53,112 bases of DNA, from the NCBI GenBank assembly GCA_016296675.1, contig JAEDIV010000003.1:1-53112 (forward strand). Direction: 5' to 3'. Position 1 is the first letter of the stretch. Each line of letters starts with the position of its first letter. This document shows, piece after piece, positions 43,320 to 51,559 of the stretch. The stretch is from Clostridia bacterium. Its GTDB lineage: Bacteria; Bacillota; Clostridia; Christensenellales; Aristaeellaceae. The translations under genes were made by a program, and so were the position numbers. The notes under the pieces were generated by a model that worked only from the letters and a program-made list of their open reading frames with translations, had not been told where the DNA came from and ran no database searches.

Positions 43320-44806
43320 ATGCTGTTTTCTTCTTTCCTTTTTTCAAAGAAAGCGCCTTTTCTTTGAAATCCGAACGGCATTCTGAAAATCACATTTCCT
43401 TTTCCCGGTCGTTTCGGTGCAATCGGCGAAGCGTAAGGAGCGCCGAATGAGCGCAACGCACAAACCGAAACAGACATTAGGAACAACGCAATCACAATTC
43501 CATACAGCCCGAACGCAGCCCCGGCAAAAAGAATCAGGAGCCTTGATATCTGAATGCCAATTGACAGGGAATAGCTCGGAATTACGAAGTTGCCAAGACC
43601 CGTGATAGCGACAATGATAATCAGGATCGGGCTTGCGATATTTGCCGTCACCGCCGCCTGCCCAAGAATCAGCGCGCCGACAATGCCAAGCGCGGACCCG
43701 ATTTGCGAAGGAATCCTCGTTCCGGCTTCATTGATCAGATGAAATGAAAACTCCATGAACAGAATTTCGCCGAGTATTGAAAACGGAACATTTGCTCTTG
43801 CTTCAGAAATTGACGATATCAGGTTCATCGGAATCAGATGGGAATGAAACTGGGTAAGCGCTATATACATACCGGGCAGCATAAGCGAAAGAACAATTCC
43901 AAGAATCCTTATAAGTCTTACAAACATACCGTACTGCCATCTCATAAAGCTGTCGTCAGAAGCATGGATAAAATGGAAGATCGTTGAAGGGCCCAAAAGC
44001 GCATAGGGGGAATTGTCCGTCAATATTGCAAACTGACCTTCATAAAGGCCTGCTGCCGCCCTGTCCGGCCGCTCTGTCTGGAGAATCTGCGGGAGGATCG
44101 ACATCGGATGATCTTCAATCAGCTGCTGAATCTGGCCGGTTCCCATCAGCGTTTCATCTGAAATTGCCTTAAGCCGCCTTTTTGCCTCATTGACAATTTC
44201 CATATCTGCAGTCCCGTCAATGTACATAATCGCCGCCTTCGTCCTGTTTTTGGATCCGATATCCATGATTTCTGTAACAAGATCGGCTGAACGTATGTTT
44301 TTTCGGATAAGGGAAATATTCATCCGGATATTCTCAACAAACCCTTCCTGCGAACCAAGAACGACCGATTCGTTGTTCGTACGGTTAACCGGACGATGGG
44401 GGAATCTTCTTAAATCAATAAACAGCGCCTGATCACAATTATCCGCAAACAAAACACAGATGCCGGATAACATTTCCCGGGAAATGTCACCAAAGCTTTC
44501 CGCCGCGCTTGTCTGCGGCGCGTATAAAACATGTGTCTTCAAAAAACCGATTCTGTCATCCGGTGAAACATCCTCTTTGAGTTCGATCAGCGGTTTTATT
44601 ACCGCCTCTGAAAGCTTTTCAGAATCTACCAGTCCGTCAATATAAGCAAGCATAACATCGAAATCAGATGCTTTGAATTCTTTCAGGCAGACGTCCATGT
44701 TTTGGGGGATATGGAATATTTTCTTAAGTTTTTCCCTGTTCTCACCTATCGAATTTGCGGGTTTTTCCCTTAGGATTTCTTCCGCAGAATAAAAAAAGTC
44801 GGGCAT
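43316..44806 (-). CDS. gerA: GerA-family spore germination protein
   Basis: 496 aa. An N-terminal hydrophilic two-subdomain region (about 1-240, with RRFPHRPVNRTNNESVVLGS split across 120-145 and the VLGSQEGFVENIR motif) precedes about five membrane helices and a basic tail. This is the A subunit of the germinant receptor. The start is ATG 44806 with AGGAG nine bases upstream; TTG 44815 and ATG 44812 are too near the SD. The SD and start codon are part of an intrinsic terminator hairpin (44791-44837), a striking arrangement. No separate promoter is seen in the 56 bases before it. Confidence 0.93.
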   Translation of the reverse strand: MPDFFYSAEEILREKPANSIGENREKLKKIFHIPQNMDVCLKEFKASDFDVMLAYIDGLVDSEKLSEAVIKPLIELKEDVSPDDRIGFLKTHVLYAPQTSAAESFGDISREMLSGICVLFADNCDQALFIDLRRFPHRPVNRTNNESVVLGSQEGFVENIRMNISLIRKNIRSADLVTEIMDIGSKNRTKAAIMYIDGTADMEIVNEAKRRLKAISDETLMGTGQIQQLIEDHPMSILPQILQTERPDRAAAGLYEGQFAILTDNSPYALLGPSTIFHFIHASDDSFMRWQYGMFVRLIRILGIVLSLMLPGMYIALTQFHSHLIPMNLISSISEARANVPFSILGEILFMEFSFHLINEAGTRIPSQIGSALGIVGALILGQAAVTANIASPILIIIVAITGLGNFVIPSYSLSIGIQISRLLILFAGAAFGLYGIVIALFLMSVSVCALRSFGAPYASPIAPKRPGKGNVIFRMPFGFQRKGAFFEKRKEENSI

Positions 44807-44837
44807 GAACATCAACTCCTGATGATATCATGCCCGA
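44791..44837 (-). terminator. Intrinsic terminator overlapping the gerA SD and start codon
   Basis: On the minus strand TCGGGCATGA (44837-44828) pairs perfectly with TCATGCCCGA (44808-44799). An inner CATCA/TGATG stem closes a GGAGT loop, and seven Ts follow (44797-44791). The loop carries the gerA SD, the 3' arm carries its ATG, and the T-tract encodes part of Asp-Phe-Phe (residues 3-5). It terminates the thrC-thrB-ACT operon and could also control gerABC. Confidence 0.85.
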
Positions 44838-44862
44838 TTTTCAATTTTTAAGCCTTTTTCTT

Positions 44863-45303
44863 TTATTCCATAGAGATCAATGTTGCCTGTTCAACGCCGG
44901 GAATCTCCAGGATCCCGTTAAGAAGCGCCGGAACATCTGCGATCAATCTTGAAATATCGCATGTCAGCGTAACCGAAGCGCGGGACGCGATCGGCGGACT
45001 TTGCGTAATTGCAATGATATTCGCGCCGTTATCGCTCATTGCCGTCAGTACCTTTGAAAGAACGCCCTTCTCATGATTGAGGAGCATAAGAAACACGGCC
45101 TTTCTTTCCGAAAGCGTTTCTTCTTTTTCAAAGATGAAATCCTTGTATTTGTAATAAGTGCTGCGTGAAATGCCGGTAATCTTGACAGCTGCGCTCACTT
45201 CCTTGACGGTACCCGCAGAAAGCAGTTTTTTGGTTTCGATCACCTTTTCAAAATAGTCCGGCAATATGCTTTTGTCTACGATATAATATCCGTTTGAACC
45301 CAT
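44863..45303 (-). CDS. HTH-ACT domain protein (PheB/UPF0735 family)
   Basis: 146 aa. A short N-terminal helix-turn-helix-like part (VKEVSAAVKITGISRSTYYKY, split at about 33-53) precedes an ACT domain (about 68-146) beginning VFLMLLNHEKGVLSKVL and containing NIIAITQSPP. ACT domains bind amino acids. In Clostridia this family often sits with homoserine or aromatic genes, so sensing threonine or a related amino acid is an inference. The ATG 45303 is one base after the thrB stop, with GAGGAG in the thrB end. A longer frame from 45318 has no SD. Confidence 0.9.
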   Translation of the reverse strand: MGSNGYYIVDKSILPDYFEKVIETKKLLSAGTVKEVSAAVKITGISRSTYYKYKDFIFEKEETLSERKAVFLMLLNHEKGVLSKVLTAMSDNGANIIAITQSPPIASRASVTLTCDISRLIADVPALLNGILEIPGVEQATLISME

Positions 45304-45304
45304 T

Positions 45305-46192
45305 TTACATCTCCTCAATCACAGCGCCCTGTCTGTCTACATCCAGCGGTTTTACAATCCATTCGTTTCTGATACCGCTTATAAGCTTCTCAACGCGCTC
45401 AGGAAACGCATTGTCCGAATAAACGGCAATCAGGGTAGGACCGGCGCCGGAGAGATACATTCCCAACGCGCCGCAGGCAAGCGCATTTAAACGCACCGTC
45501 TTGTAATCGTCAATCAGATGCTCGCGGTAGGGCTGGTGCAGGCGGTCATTGAGCGCGACGGAGAAAAGCGCTTCATCCGCAGTTTCAAACGCTTTCAACA
45601 AAAGCGCAATGCGGGAAACATTAAACACCGCATCCTTATGATTGATCACCGTCGGAATCGCCATGCGCGACGCCTGCGTTGAAAGCTCAAAGGAGGGAAT
45701 CATCGCGCAGAAGCGGATATTCTCATTTACAGGAAAAGAAACCATATACGGTTTTTCGCCGTGCACTGCCGTAGCCGTCAGGCCTCCGTACAGACAAGGA
45801 GAAACATTGTCCGGATGCCCCTCAAATTCCGTAAGAATCTGCAGGAGCTCTTCCTTCGAATAGGGATTTCCAAGGAAATAGTTGGCTGCCAGTACGCCGC
45901 CGGTCAGCATTGCGGAAGAAGATCCCAGGCCGCGGGTCGGCGGAATATCGGAATGAATCTTGATTTTTACGCCCGGCGCGCGTTTTCCAAGACGCCAGTA
46001 TAATCCCCGAAACGCAGTATACACAAGATTGTTTTCATTTTTGTATTCTTCGGGGCATCCTTCGATAATCAGCCCTTCATCCATCAGTTCAAAATCAAAA
46101 TCGGCATAGAGCGTAAGGGCGATTCCCAGGCTGTCAAAACCGGGGCCAAGGTTTGCGCTCGTCGCAGGCACTTTCACTTTTACGCTTTGCAT
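45305..46192 (-). CDS. thrB: Homoserine kinase
   Basis: 295 aa GHMP-family kinase that phosphorylates homoserine. The N-terminal VPATSANLGPGFDSLGIALT motif (split at 8-27), the ATP-binding PPTRGLGSSSAML loop (about 87-99) and the late GALGMYLSGAGPT loop are present. The start overlaps the thrC stop by 13 bases. The SD is GGCGGAAAAG. It feeds threonine synthase and is followed by the ACT regulator. Confidence 0.95.
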   Translation of the reverse strand: MQSVKVKVPATSANLGPGFDSLGIALTLYADFDFELMDEGLIIEGCPEEYKNENNLVYTAFRGLYWRLGKRAPGVKIKIHSDIPPTRGLGSSSAMLTGGVLAANYFLGNPYSKEELLQILTEFEGHPDNVSPCLYGGLTATAVHGEKPYMVSFPVNENIRFCAMIPSFELSTQASRMAIPTVINHKDAVFNVSRIALLLKAFETADEALFSVALNDRLHQPYREHLIDDYKTVRLNALACGALGMYLSGAGPTLIAVYSDNAFPERVEKLISGIRNEWIVKPLDVDRQGAVIEEM

Positions 46193-47652
46193 ATCTTTTC
46201 CGCCTTTCCAAGAACATAGTCAAACGCATCTTTCACTTCAATTACATCCTTATGAATCATTTTTCCGTCTTTCAGCTTTTCAATCATTTTAGGGGCCTTG
46301 ACGTTTGTCTTGTTTTCCAATACAGAAATTCTCTCAAATGCATCTTGAGGCTTCTGAATTTCGAGCGCATCCATTACGGTGTCTGAGAATTTGTAAGGGC
46401 TCGCTGTTGAAAGCACCACGCACACACTGTCTTTATGCTCATTTTTGTATGCTTCCATTGCGCAGAACGCGACGGCGGTGTGGGGATCAATCAGATAGTT
46501 TTCCTTTTCGTAAACCTTCCTGATCTGCGCCTTGGCTTCATCATCATCAAACGAATAACCGATAAAGTTCTCCTGGATAAAACTCAGCGCACAATCCGAT
46601 ACTTTGTATTCGCCCGTCTCTTTGAGCGATTTCATATGCGCTTCAACTTTTTTGTCGTCCTTGCCTTCTGCAAGATATAAAAGTCTTTCAAGATTTGAGG
46701 AAATGAGGATATCCATAGATGGCGAAATTGTCTTTTTGAATTCTCGTTTTCTGTCATATACGCCCGTTTTGATGAAATCGGTTAGAACATTGTTTGCGTT
46801 CGATGCGCAAATCAGTTTTCCAATCGGTAGTCCCATGCATTTTGCATAGAATCCCGCGAGGATATCGCCGAAGTTGCCCGTAGGAACGACAAAATCGATT
46901 TTCTTGCCGATTGCAAGGTCATGATCCTTTACGAGGCGCGCATATGCCCAATAATAATACGTGATCTGAGGGGCGAGGCGCGCGATGTTGATGGAGTTTG
47001 CGCTGGATAAGCGAATGCCGGATGGAGGAACAAGATTTGAAAACATGTTCTTTACCATTGTCTGGCAATCGTCAAAATTTCCTTTGACAGCGCACGCCAG
47101 AAGATTATCGCCCTGCATCTTGGTCATCTGCGCCTTTTGAATGTCGCTTACGCCGCCGTCAGGAAAGAATGTGATGATTCCGGTTCCTTCAACATCCCGA
47201 AACCCGTTCATGGCTGCAGAGCCGGTATCGCCGGATGTCGCCGTCAGGATGAGGATTTTATCTTCTTTTCCAAGGGCTTTTCTGGCTCTTGTCATAAGGC
47301 GCGGAAGAATCGAAAGCGCTACGTCTTTAAATGCGCAGGTCTCTCCGTGGAAAAGCTCGAGCGTATATGCTTCGCCGGTTTTCACAAGCGGCGCAACATC
47401 CTTCGAATCGAAATGATACAGATAGGCTTCATCGGCGCTTTTAGAGATTTCCTCGTCCGTAAAAGAGGGGAGCATTCCTTTTAGGACTCTTTTCGCCATG
47501 TCGCTGTACGTGTCATTCAATACTTCTTCAATTTTTAAAGACGGGATATTTTCGGGCACATACAGTCCGCCGTCCGGCGCAAGCCCCATAAAAACCGCTT
47601 CATATGCGCTGGCCGTCAAATTTTTGTTTCTGCTACTGGTAAACTCTGCCAT
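46180..47652 (-). CDS. thrC: Threonine synthase
   Basis: 490 aa. PLP enzyme turning phosphohomoserine into threonine. The N-terminal MAEFTSSRNKNLTASAYEA pattern, FKDVALS with the PLP lysine (near residue 112), SGDTGSAAMNGF and a late catalytic region match the longer fungal/bacterial type. The start is ATG 47652 with GGAGGACAAT upstream; the frame upstream to 47721 would run through the promoter. First gene of thrC-thrB-ACT, divergent from hom. Confidence 0.95.
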   Translation of the reverse strand: MAEFTSSRNKNLTASAYEAVFMGLAPDGGLYVPENIPSLKIEEVLNDTYSDMAKRVLKGMLPSFTDEEISKSADEAYLYHFDSKDVAPLVKTGEAYTLELFHGETCAFKDVALSILPRLMTRARKALGKEDKILILTATSGDTGSAAMNGFRDVEGTGIITFFPDGGVSDIQKAQMTKMQGDNLLACAVKGNFDDCQTMVKNMFSNLVPPSGIRLSSANSINIARLAPQITYYYWAYARLVKDHDLAIGKKIDFVVPTGNFGDILAGFYAKCMGLPIGKLICASNANNVLTDFIKTGVYDRKREFKKTISPSMDILISSNLERLLYLAEGKDDKKVEAHMKSLKETGEYKVSDCALSFIQENFIGYSFDDDEAKAQIRKVYEKENYLIDPHTAVAFCAMEAYKNEHKDSVCVVLSTASPYKFSDTVMDALEIQKPQDAFERISVLENKTNVKAPKMIEKLKDGKMIHKDVIEVKDAFDYVLGKAEKICKA

Positions 47653-47692
47653 ATTGTCCTCCGAAGATTTCACTTGATTTTCTCTTCTGTTT

Positions 47693-47721
47693 ATGATACA
47701 ATGTTTTCTATTCAAAAACAA
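47693..47721 (-). promoter_or_regulatory. Promoter of the thrC operon
   Basis: On the minus strand TTGTTT (47716-47721), a 17-base spacer and TATCAT (47693-47698). No T-box or leader peptide for threonine attenuation is visible. For hom on the other strand only a weak TAAAAT (47745-47750) is seen. Confidence 0.55.
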
Positions 47722-47768
47722 GTGTTTTTACATCGCGGACATGTTAAAATAATGTTTCGGAGGCTACC

Positions 47769-48902
47769 ATGAAGATAGCGATTCTCGGTATGGGAAAAAT
47801 CGGAAGCGGTGTATATGAGTATGCATCCGCAAATCCAAACATCGAAGTGAAACGCACGCTCGATCTGAGAGCGTGGATGGATAATATGACCACCGATATC
47901 ACAGACATAGTAAACGATCCGGAAATTGAGGCGGTCGTTGAGACGATGGGCGGCCTGGAGCCTGCAAGAACCTATGCGCTTAAATGCCTGAATGCCGGAA
48001 AGCACTATGTAACCGCGAACAAGTATCTTGTCAGCGAAGCGATGACGGAGCTGAAAGCCGCAGCAAAAAAAACCGGCGCGGCGTTCATGTTCAGCGCTGC
48101 CTGCGGCGGCGGAATTCCGGTCCTCAGAAGTCTTTTCGATCAGGCGGCATGCGATAATATCATTGAATTCGGCGGCATTCTGAACGGAACAACAAATTAC
48201 ATGCTGGACAGAATTGAAACCGATTCTTTGACTTATGACGCGGCGCTTAAGGAAGCGCAGGCGCTCGGGTATGCAGAAGCTGATCCTTCAAGCGACGTCG
48301 ATGGTCTCGACGCACAAAGAAAGCTGATTCTGGGCCTTGCTGTCGGCTTCGGGTATCATGTAAAAGCATGCGATATCCCCGTAAGCGGTATACGAAGCAT
48401 TCTCCCGGAGGATATTTCCTACTTTAAAGAAAAGTCGCTTTCTCCGCGCCTGATCGCATCGGCGAAAAAGACAGAGAAAGGCTTGTCCGCCGATGTATGC
48501 GTCCATCTTTTCAGGAAAGGTACCGCCCAGGCTGCCATTGAGAAAAACATAAATTATGCATACTATGTCGGCGAAAAATCCGGTTTGTTCTCTTTCTCCG
48601 GTCAGGGCGCAGGTAAATATCCTACCGCTGCCAATGTAATTGCCGATCTTAACAGAATCATTTCCGGCGCAAGGCATATGCTGATAGACAGCCTTACGGA
48701 AATCGGAGAAATCATATCGGAAAAACACAGATACTATGTCCGCGTGGATGAAAAATACGAAGACACTTTCAAGGACTTGGCAGAATCGATGGTTCAGAAA
48801 GAACATTGGATGCTGATCGTAACAAAACCCATTGATCATATTTCTTTAGTAAATACAATGAATGCGTCCGGAGAAAGCTTCTTCGCCCGCATAAACGAAT
48901 AA
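47769..48902 (+). CDS. hom: Homoserine dehydrogenase
   Basis: 377 aa. Reduces aspartate semialdehyde to homoserine. The NAD(P)-binding loop ILGMGKIGSGVYEY, the catalytic GILNGTTNYML segment (about 140-150), and GYAEADPSSDVDGLDAQRK (split at 165-183) are present. The C-terminus after about 315 is short and only vaguely ACT-like (RYYVRVDEKYEDTF) without the usual Pro-Gly loop, so feedback control by threonine may be weak or changed. ATG 47769 follows CGGAGG. asd starts 15 bases downstream. Confidence 0.94.
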   Translation: MKIAILGMGKIGSGVYEYASANPNIEVKRTLDLRAWMDNMTTDITDIVNDPEIEAVVETMGGLEPARTYALKCLNAGKHYVTANKYLVSEAMTELKAAAKKTGAAFMFSAACGGGIPVLRSLFDQAACDNIIEFGGILNGTTNYMLDRIETDSLTYDAALKEAQALGYAEADPSSDVDGLDAQRKLILGLAVGFGYHVKACDIPVSGIRSILPEDISYFKEKSLSPRLIASAKKTEKGLSADVCVHLFRKGTAQAAIEKNINYAYYVGEKSGLFSFSGQGAGKYPTAANVIADLNRIISGARHMLIDSLTEIGEIISEKHRYYVRVDEKYEDTFKDLAESMVQKEHWMLIVTKPIDHISLVNTMNASGESFFARINE

Positions 48903-48917
48903 AGGAGGCTTTTTCCT

Positions 48918-49922
48918 ATGAAGAAAATCAATCTCGCTATTCTTGGCGCAACTGGAGCTGTCGGCCGCGAAATGCTTAAGGTGCTTTATGAACGCAATTT
49001 TCCCATCGGCGAATTGCGCGCCCTGGCCAGCGCTAAGAGCGCAGGCACGAAACTGCCTTTCGGCAATACCGAAGTCACCGTTATGGAAGCTAATGACGAC
49101 GCCTTTATCGGCATGGACGTCGTTCTCGGCGCTGTCAGCAATGCCATGAGCAAAAAATTTGCGCCCGCAATCAAAAAAGCAGGCGCAGTGTATATTGATA
49201 ATTCCTCTGCTTTCCGTCTTGACGACGATGTTCCGCTCGTCGTTCCTGAGATCAACCCCGAGGACGCGCTTAAGCACAACGGCATTATCGCAAACCCCAA
49301 TTGCTCTACCATCATCACAATGGTCGCCGTGGGCGGCATCAGCAAAATTGCCGAGATCGAATCCATGGTCGCATGCACCTATCAGGCCGTTTCCGGCGCC
49401 GGACGCGAGGGCATCGAAGAACTAGAAAACCAGATTATTGCAGAAGCAAAGGGCGAAGAGAAGATAAACAGCACCTTCCCGTGTCAGATTCTTTCCAATG
49501 TCATTCCGCAGATCGGCTCTGAAATCGAAAACGGCTATACGACGGAAGAAATGAAGATGCAAAACGAGGGAAGAAAGATCATGCATCTTCCTGATCTTAA
49601 GGTCTGCTGCACCTGTGTTCGCGTACCTGTCATGCGTTCCCATTCCATCAGCGTTCAGATCAAGACCAAGAATCCCGTTTCCATCGAGGATGTTAAAAAG
49701 GCCGTTGCCTCCGCGCCCGGCTGCGTTCTTACGGAAGATTTAAACGGCAGAAACTATCCTACGCCGCTTGATACCACCGATCAGGATCTGGTATACGTCG
49801 GCCGCATCCGCAGAGACCTTATTTCCGGCGACAATGGTCTTACCCTCTGGTGCTGCGGCGATCAGGTTCGAAAGGGCGCTGCGACGAACGCCGTACAGAT
49901 TGCGGAGCTTTTTGCGAAATAA
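48918..49922 (+). CDS. asd: Aspartate-semialdehyde dehydrogenase
   Basis: 334 aa. NADPH-dependent reduction of aspartyl phosphate; the entry to threonine, methionine, lysine and, in spores, dipicolinate. GATGAVGREML at the N-terminus binds the cofactor, and NPNCSTI carries the catalytic Cys 129. ATG 48918 follows AAAGGAGG. Codon use is somewhat biased toward C-ending codons. Its last 61 bases overlap the convergent ogt gene, and its terminator lies inside ogt. Confidence 0.96.
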   Translation: MKKINLAILGATGAVGREMLKVLYERNFPIGELRALASAKSAGTKLPFGNTEVTVMEANDDAFIGMDVVLGAVSNAMSKKFAPAIKKAGAVYIDNSSAFRLDDDVPLVVPEINPEDALKHNGIIANPNCSTIITMVAVGGISKIAEIESMVACTYQAVSGAGREGIEELENQIIAEAKGEEKINSTFPCQILSNVIPQIGSEIENGYTTEEMKMQNEGRKIMHLPDLKVCCTCVRVPVMRSHSISVQIKTKNPVSIEDVKKAVASAPGCVLTEDLNGRNYPTPLDTTDQDLVYVGRIRRDLISGDNGLTLWCCGDQVRKGAATNAVQIAELFAK

Positions 49923-50368
49923 ACGTTCCTTTCATGCTCAAGAAGCATCTTTTTAAGTTCAAGCCCTCCGGCAAAGCCCGTGAGGGCTTTGTTTTTTCCG
50001 ATCACGCGGTGACAGGGGATAAAAATCCAGATGGGATTTTTGTTAAGCGCCTGTCCTACGGCACGGGAAGCGTTCTTATTTCCGATTCTTTGAGCAATCT
50101 CAGAATACGAGGCCGTTTCGCCTGGGAGGATTTTTGATATTTCTTCATATACTTTTCTCTGAAAAGGCGTGCATTTCGGATTCACCGGTATTTCATCTTC
50201 AAACCGCATACCGTTTTCAAAGCTCCTGAGCGCCTTTTCAGCCTTTTCAAGGATGGGACAGGAATTGTCCACGCCAGCCTCAGAAACGCTTTTTAAGGCC
50301 GTCAGAGCGCCATTTTCACTCATCAAAGCAAATGTTCCAAAGCGCGTGTTTACATATTTGATATTCAT
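49862..50368 (-). CDS. ogt: Methylated-DNA-protein-cysteine methyltransferase
   Basis: 168 aa suicide repair protein for O6-alkylguanine. The active site is in IPCHRVIG (near 121-128), with the helix-turn-helix SRAVGQALNKNP just before. The normal family end is near LLEHE; the last 20 or so residues are encoded on the strand opposite the asd 3' end. I chose ATG 50368 with AAGAGGTG nine bases upstream; the GTG at 50380 is inside that SD. A terminator for asd is embedded in the coding sequence. Confidence 0.92.
   Translation of the reverse strand: MNIKYVNTRFGTFALMSENGALTALKSVSEAGVDNSCPILEKAEKALRSFENGMRFEDEIPVNPKCTPFQRKVYEEISKILPGETASYSEIAQRIGNKNASRAVGQALNKNPIWIFIPCHRVIGKNKALTGFAGGLELKKMLLEHERNVYFAKSSAICTAFVAAPFRT
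49982..50007 (+). terminator. Terminator of hom-asd, inside the ogt coding sequence
   Basis: Perfect 8-bp stem CAAAGCCC/GGGCTTTG with a GTGA loop, followed by six Ts. A weaker ATGCT/AGCAT hairpin with CTTTTT lies at about 49935-49955. Confidence 0.88.
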
Positions 50369-50410
50369 GATGAAATACACCTCTTTAAAACATTATAATC
50401 AAAAAGTGCG

Positions 50411-50440
50411 TTGACATCAATGGGACATTATCAGTATAAT
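50411..50440 (+). promoter_or_regulatory. Promoter of the SGNH hydrolase gene
   Basis: TTGACA (50411-50416), an 18-base spacer and TATAAT (50435-50440), both consensus. A working-looking promoter before a frameshifted gene suggests the lesion is recent or a sequence error. Confidence 0.75.
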
Positions 50441-50488
50441 ACTTCATGATCATCCCGTACAATGAGACGCTTTCATGGAGGCGCGAAT

Positions 50489-51524
50489 ATGAATATCGGA
50501 AAGATTGATCCGAACTTTCTTATGGGCAGTAAATTTGCGAGTGATGAATACATCTGGCGCAATGCGCAGGATACACCTTTTGAAATCAGAGGTCTTGCCG
50601 TATGCTCCGGCGAAGACTTTTTCCGCGTGCCCATGGATATCGCCAAAGCGACTTCCGAGGGTGTTTTGCAGCTATCAACCCATACTGCCGGGGGCCGCGT
50701 CCGCTTCAAGACCGATTCGAAAAAAATCGCTGTCCGCGTTCATTCAAGGCATGCCTTCACCATGTCCCATATGCCTTTGACCGGTATCAGCGGCGTGGAT
50801 ATTTTTGCAAACGGAATTTTCATCGGTTCTGTCCGTCCTGAAATTCCAAACGGCGACTGGTATGAAGGATTTGTATCCAATCCGCAGGGCGAGGCCGAAA
50901 TTGAAATCAATTTGCCCCTTTATAACGGCGTGACCGCAATCCTGGTCGGGCTCGATGTCGGCGCGTTTTGCGTATCCCCCAGAACCTGTCGTCTATTACG
51001 GCTCCTCCATCACCCAGGGCGGCTGCGCATCCAGACCCGGAAACAGCTATCAGGGTTTTGTGTCCCGCTGGCTGGATTCCGACCATGTGAATCTCGGCTT
51101 TTCCGGAAACGGAAGGGGTGAAGAACCGATGGCAAAGTTCATTGCCTCGATCGACATGTGTGCCTTCGTCATGGATTATGATCACAATGCGCCAAGCGCT
51201 GAGCATCTTCTGAACACACACGAACGAATGTTCAAAATCGTAAGAGAAGCGCATCCCGATATTCCTGTCATCATGATTACGAAACCCGACATTGAAAAAG
51301 ATCCTGAAAACGCAGAAGCAAGACGCGCGGCGATTTACAGGACTTACGAAAACGCCGTAAACAGCGGCGACAAAAACGTATATTTTATCGATGGAAAAAC
51401 GATGTTCGGCAGAAAAGACAGAGATGCATGCACGGTCGACGGCTGTCATCCGAACGATCTTGGCTTTTACAGAATGGCAGAAGCAATTTATCCGGTAGTC
51501 AAAGCCTCGCTTGAGAAAAACTGA
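50489..51524 (+). pseudogene. SGNH/GDSL-type esterase with a +1 frameshift
   Basis: The first part (50489 to about 50975) encodes the N-terminal beta-sandwich domain of SGNH_hydro-N type proteins, ending ...AILVGLDVGA. The second part, in the next frame (about 50960-51524), encodes the catalytic GDSL domain with YYGSSITQGG, FSGNG and a C-terminal DGCHPND (catalytic Asp/His). The switch is near 50965-50985, where a TTTT run and a CCCCC run lie; removing one base from either restores a single frame (about 344 codons). ATG 50489 follows GGAGGCG and a strong promoter. It may be a genuine pseudogene or an assembly error. Confidence 0.85.
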
Positions 51525-51559
51525 TCGATGATCTTAACACGAATTGGGAGAATTTGGAT

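Noticed and set aside
44815..44862. SigG-type sporulation promoter before gerA (CATGATA)
   Set aside because: CATGATA matches the -10 pattern at only six of seven positions, there is no suitable -35 at 17-18 bases, and the sequence is better explained as the hairpin arm.
47653..47768. T-box or threonine leader peptide between thrC and hom
   Set aside because: No T-box sequence, no run of Thr codons in a short frame, and no attenuator hairpin in this 116-base gap.
50940..50990. Programmed +1 frameshifting in the SGNH hydrolase
   Set aside because: I see no rare-codon/stop pause, stimulatory SD or pseudoknot at the switch point as in known programmed sites; mutation or sequence error is simpler.
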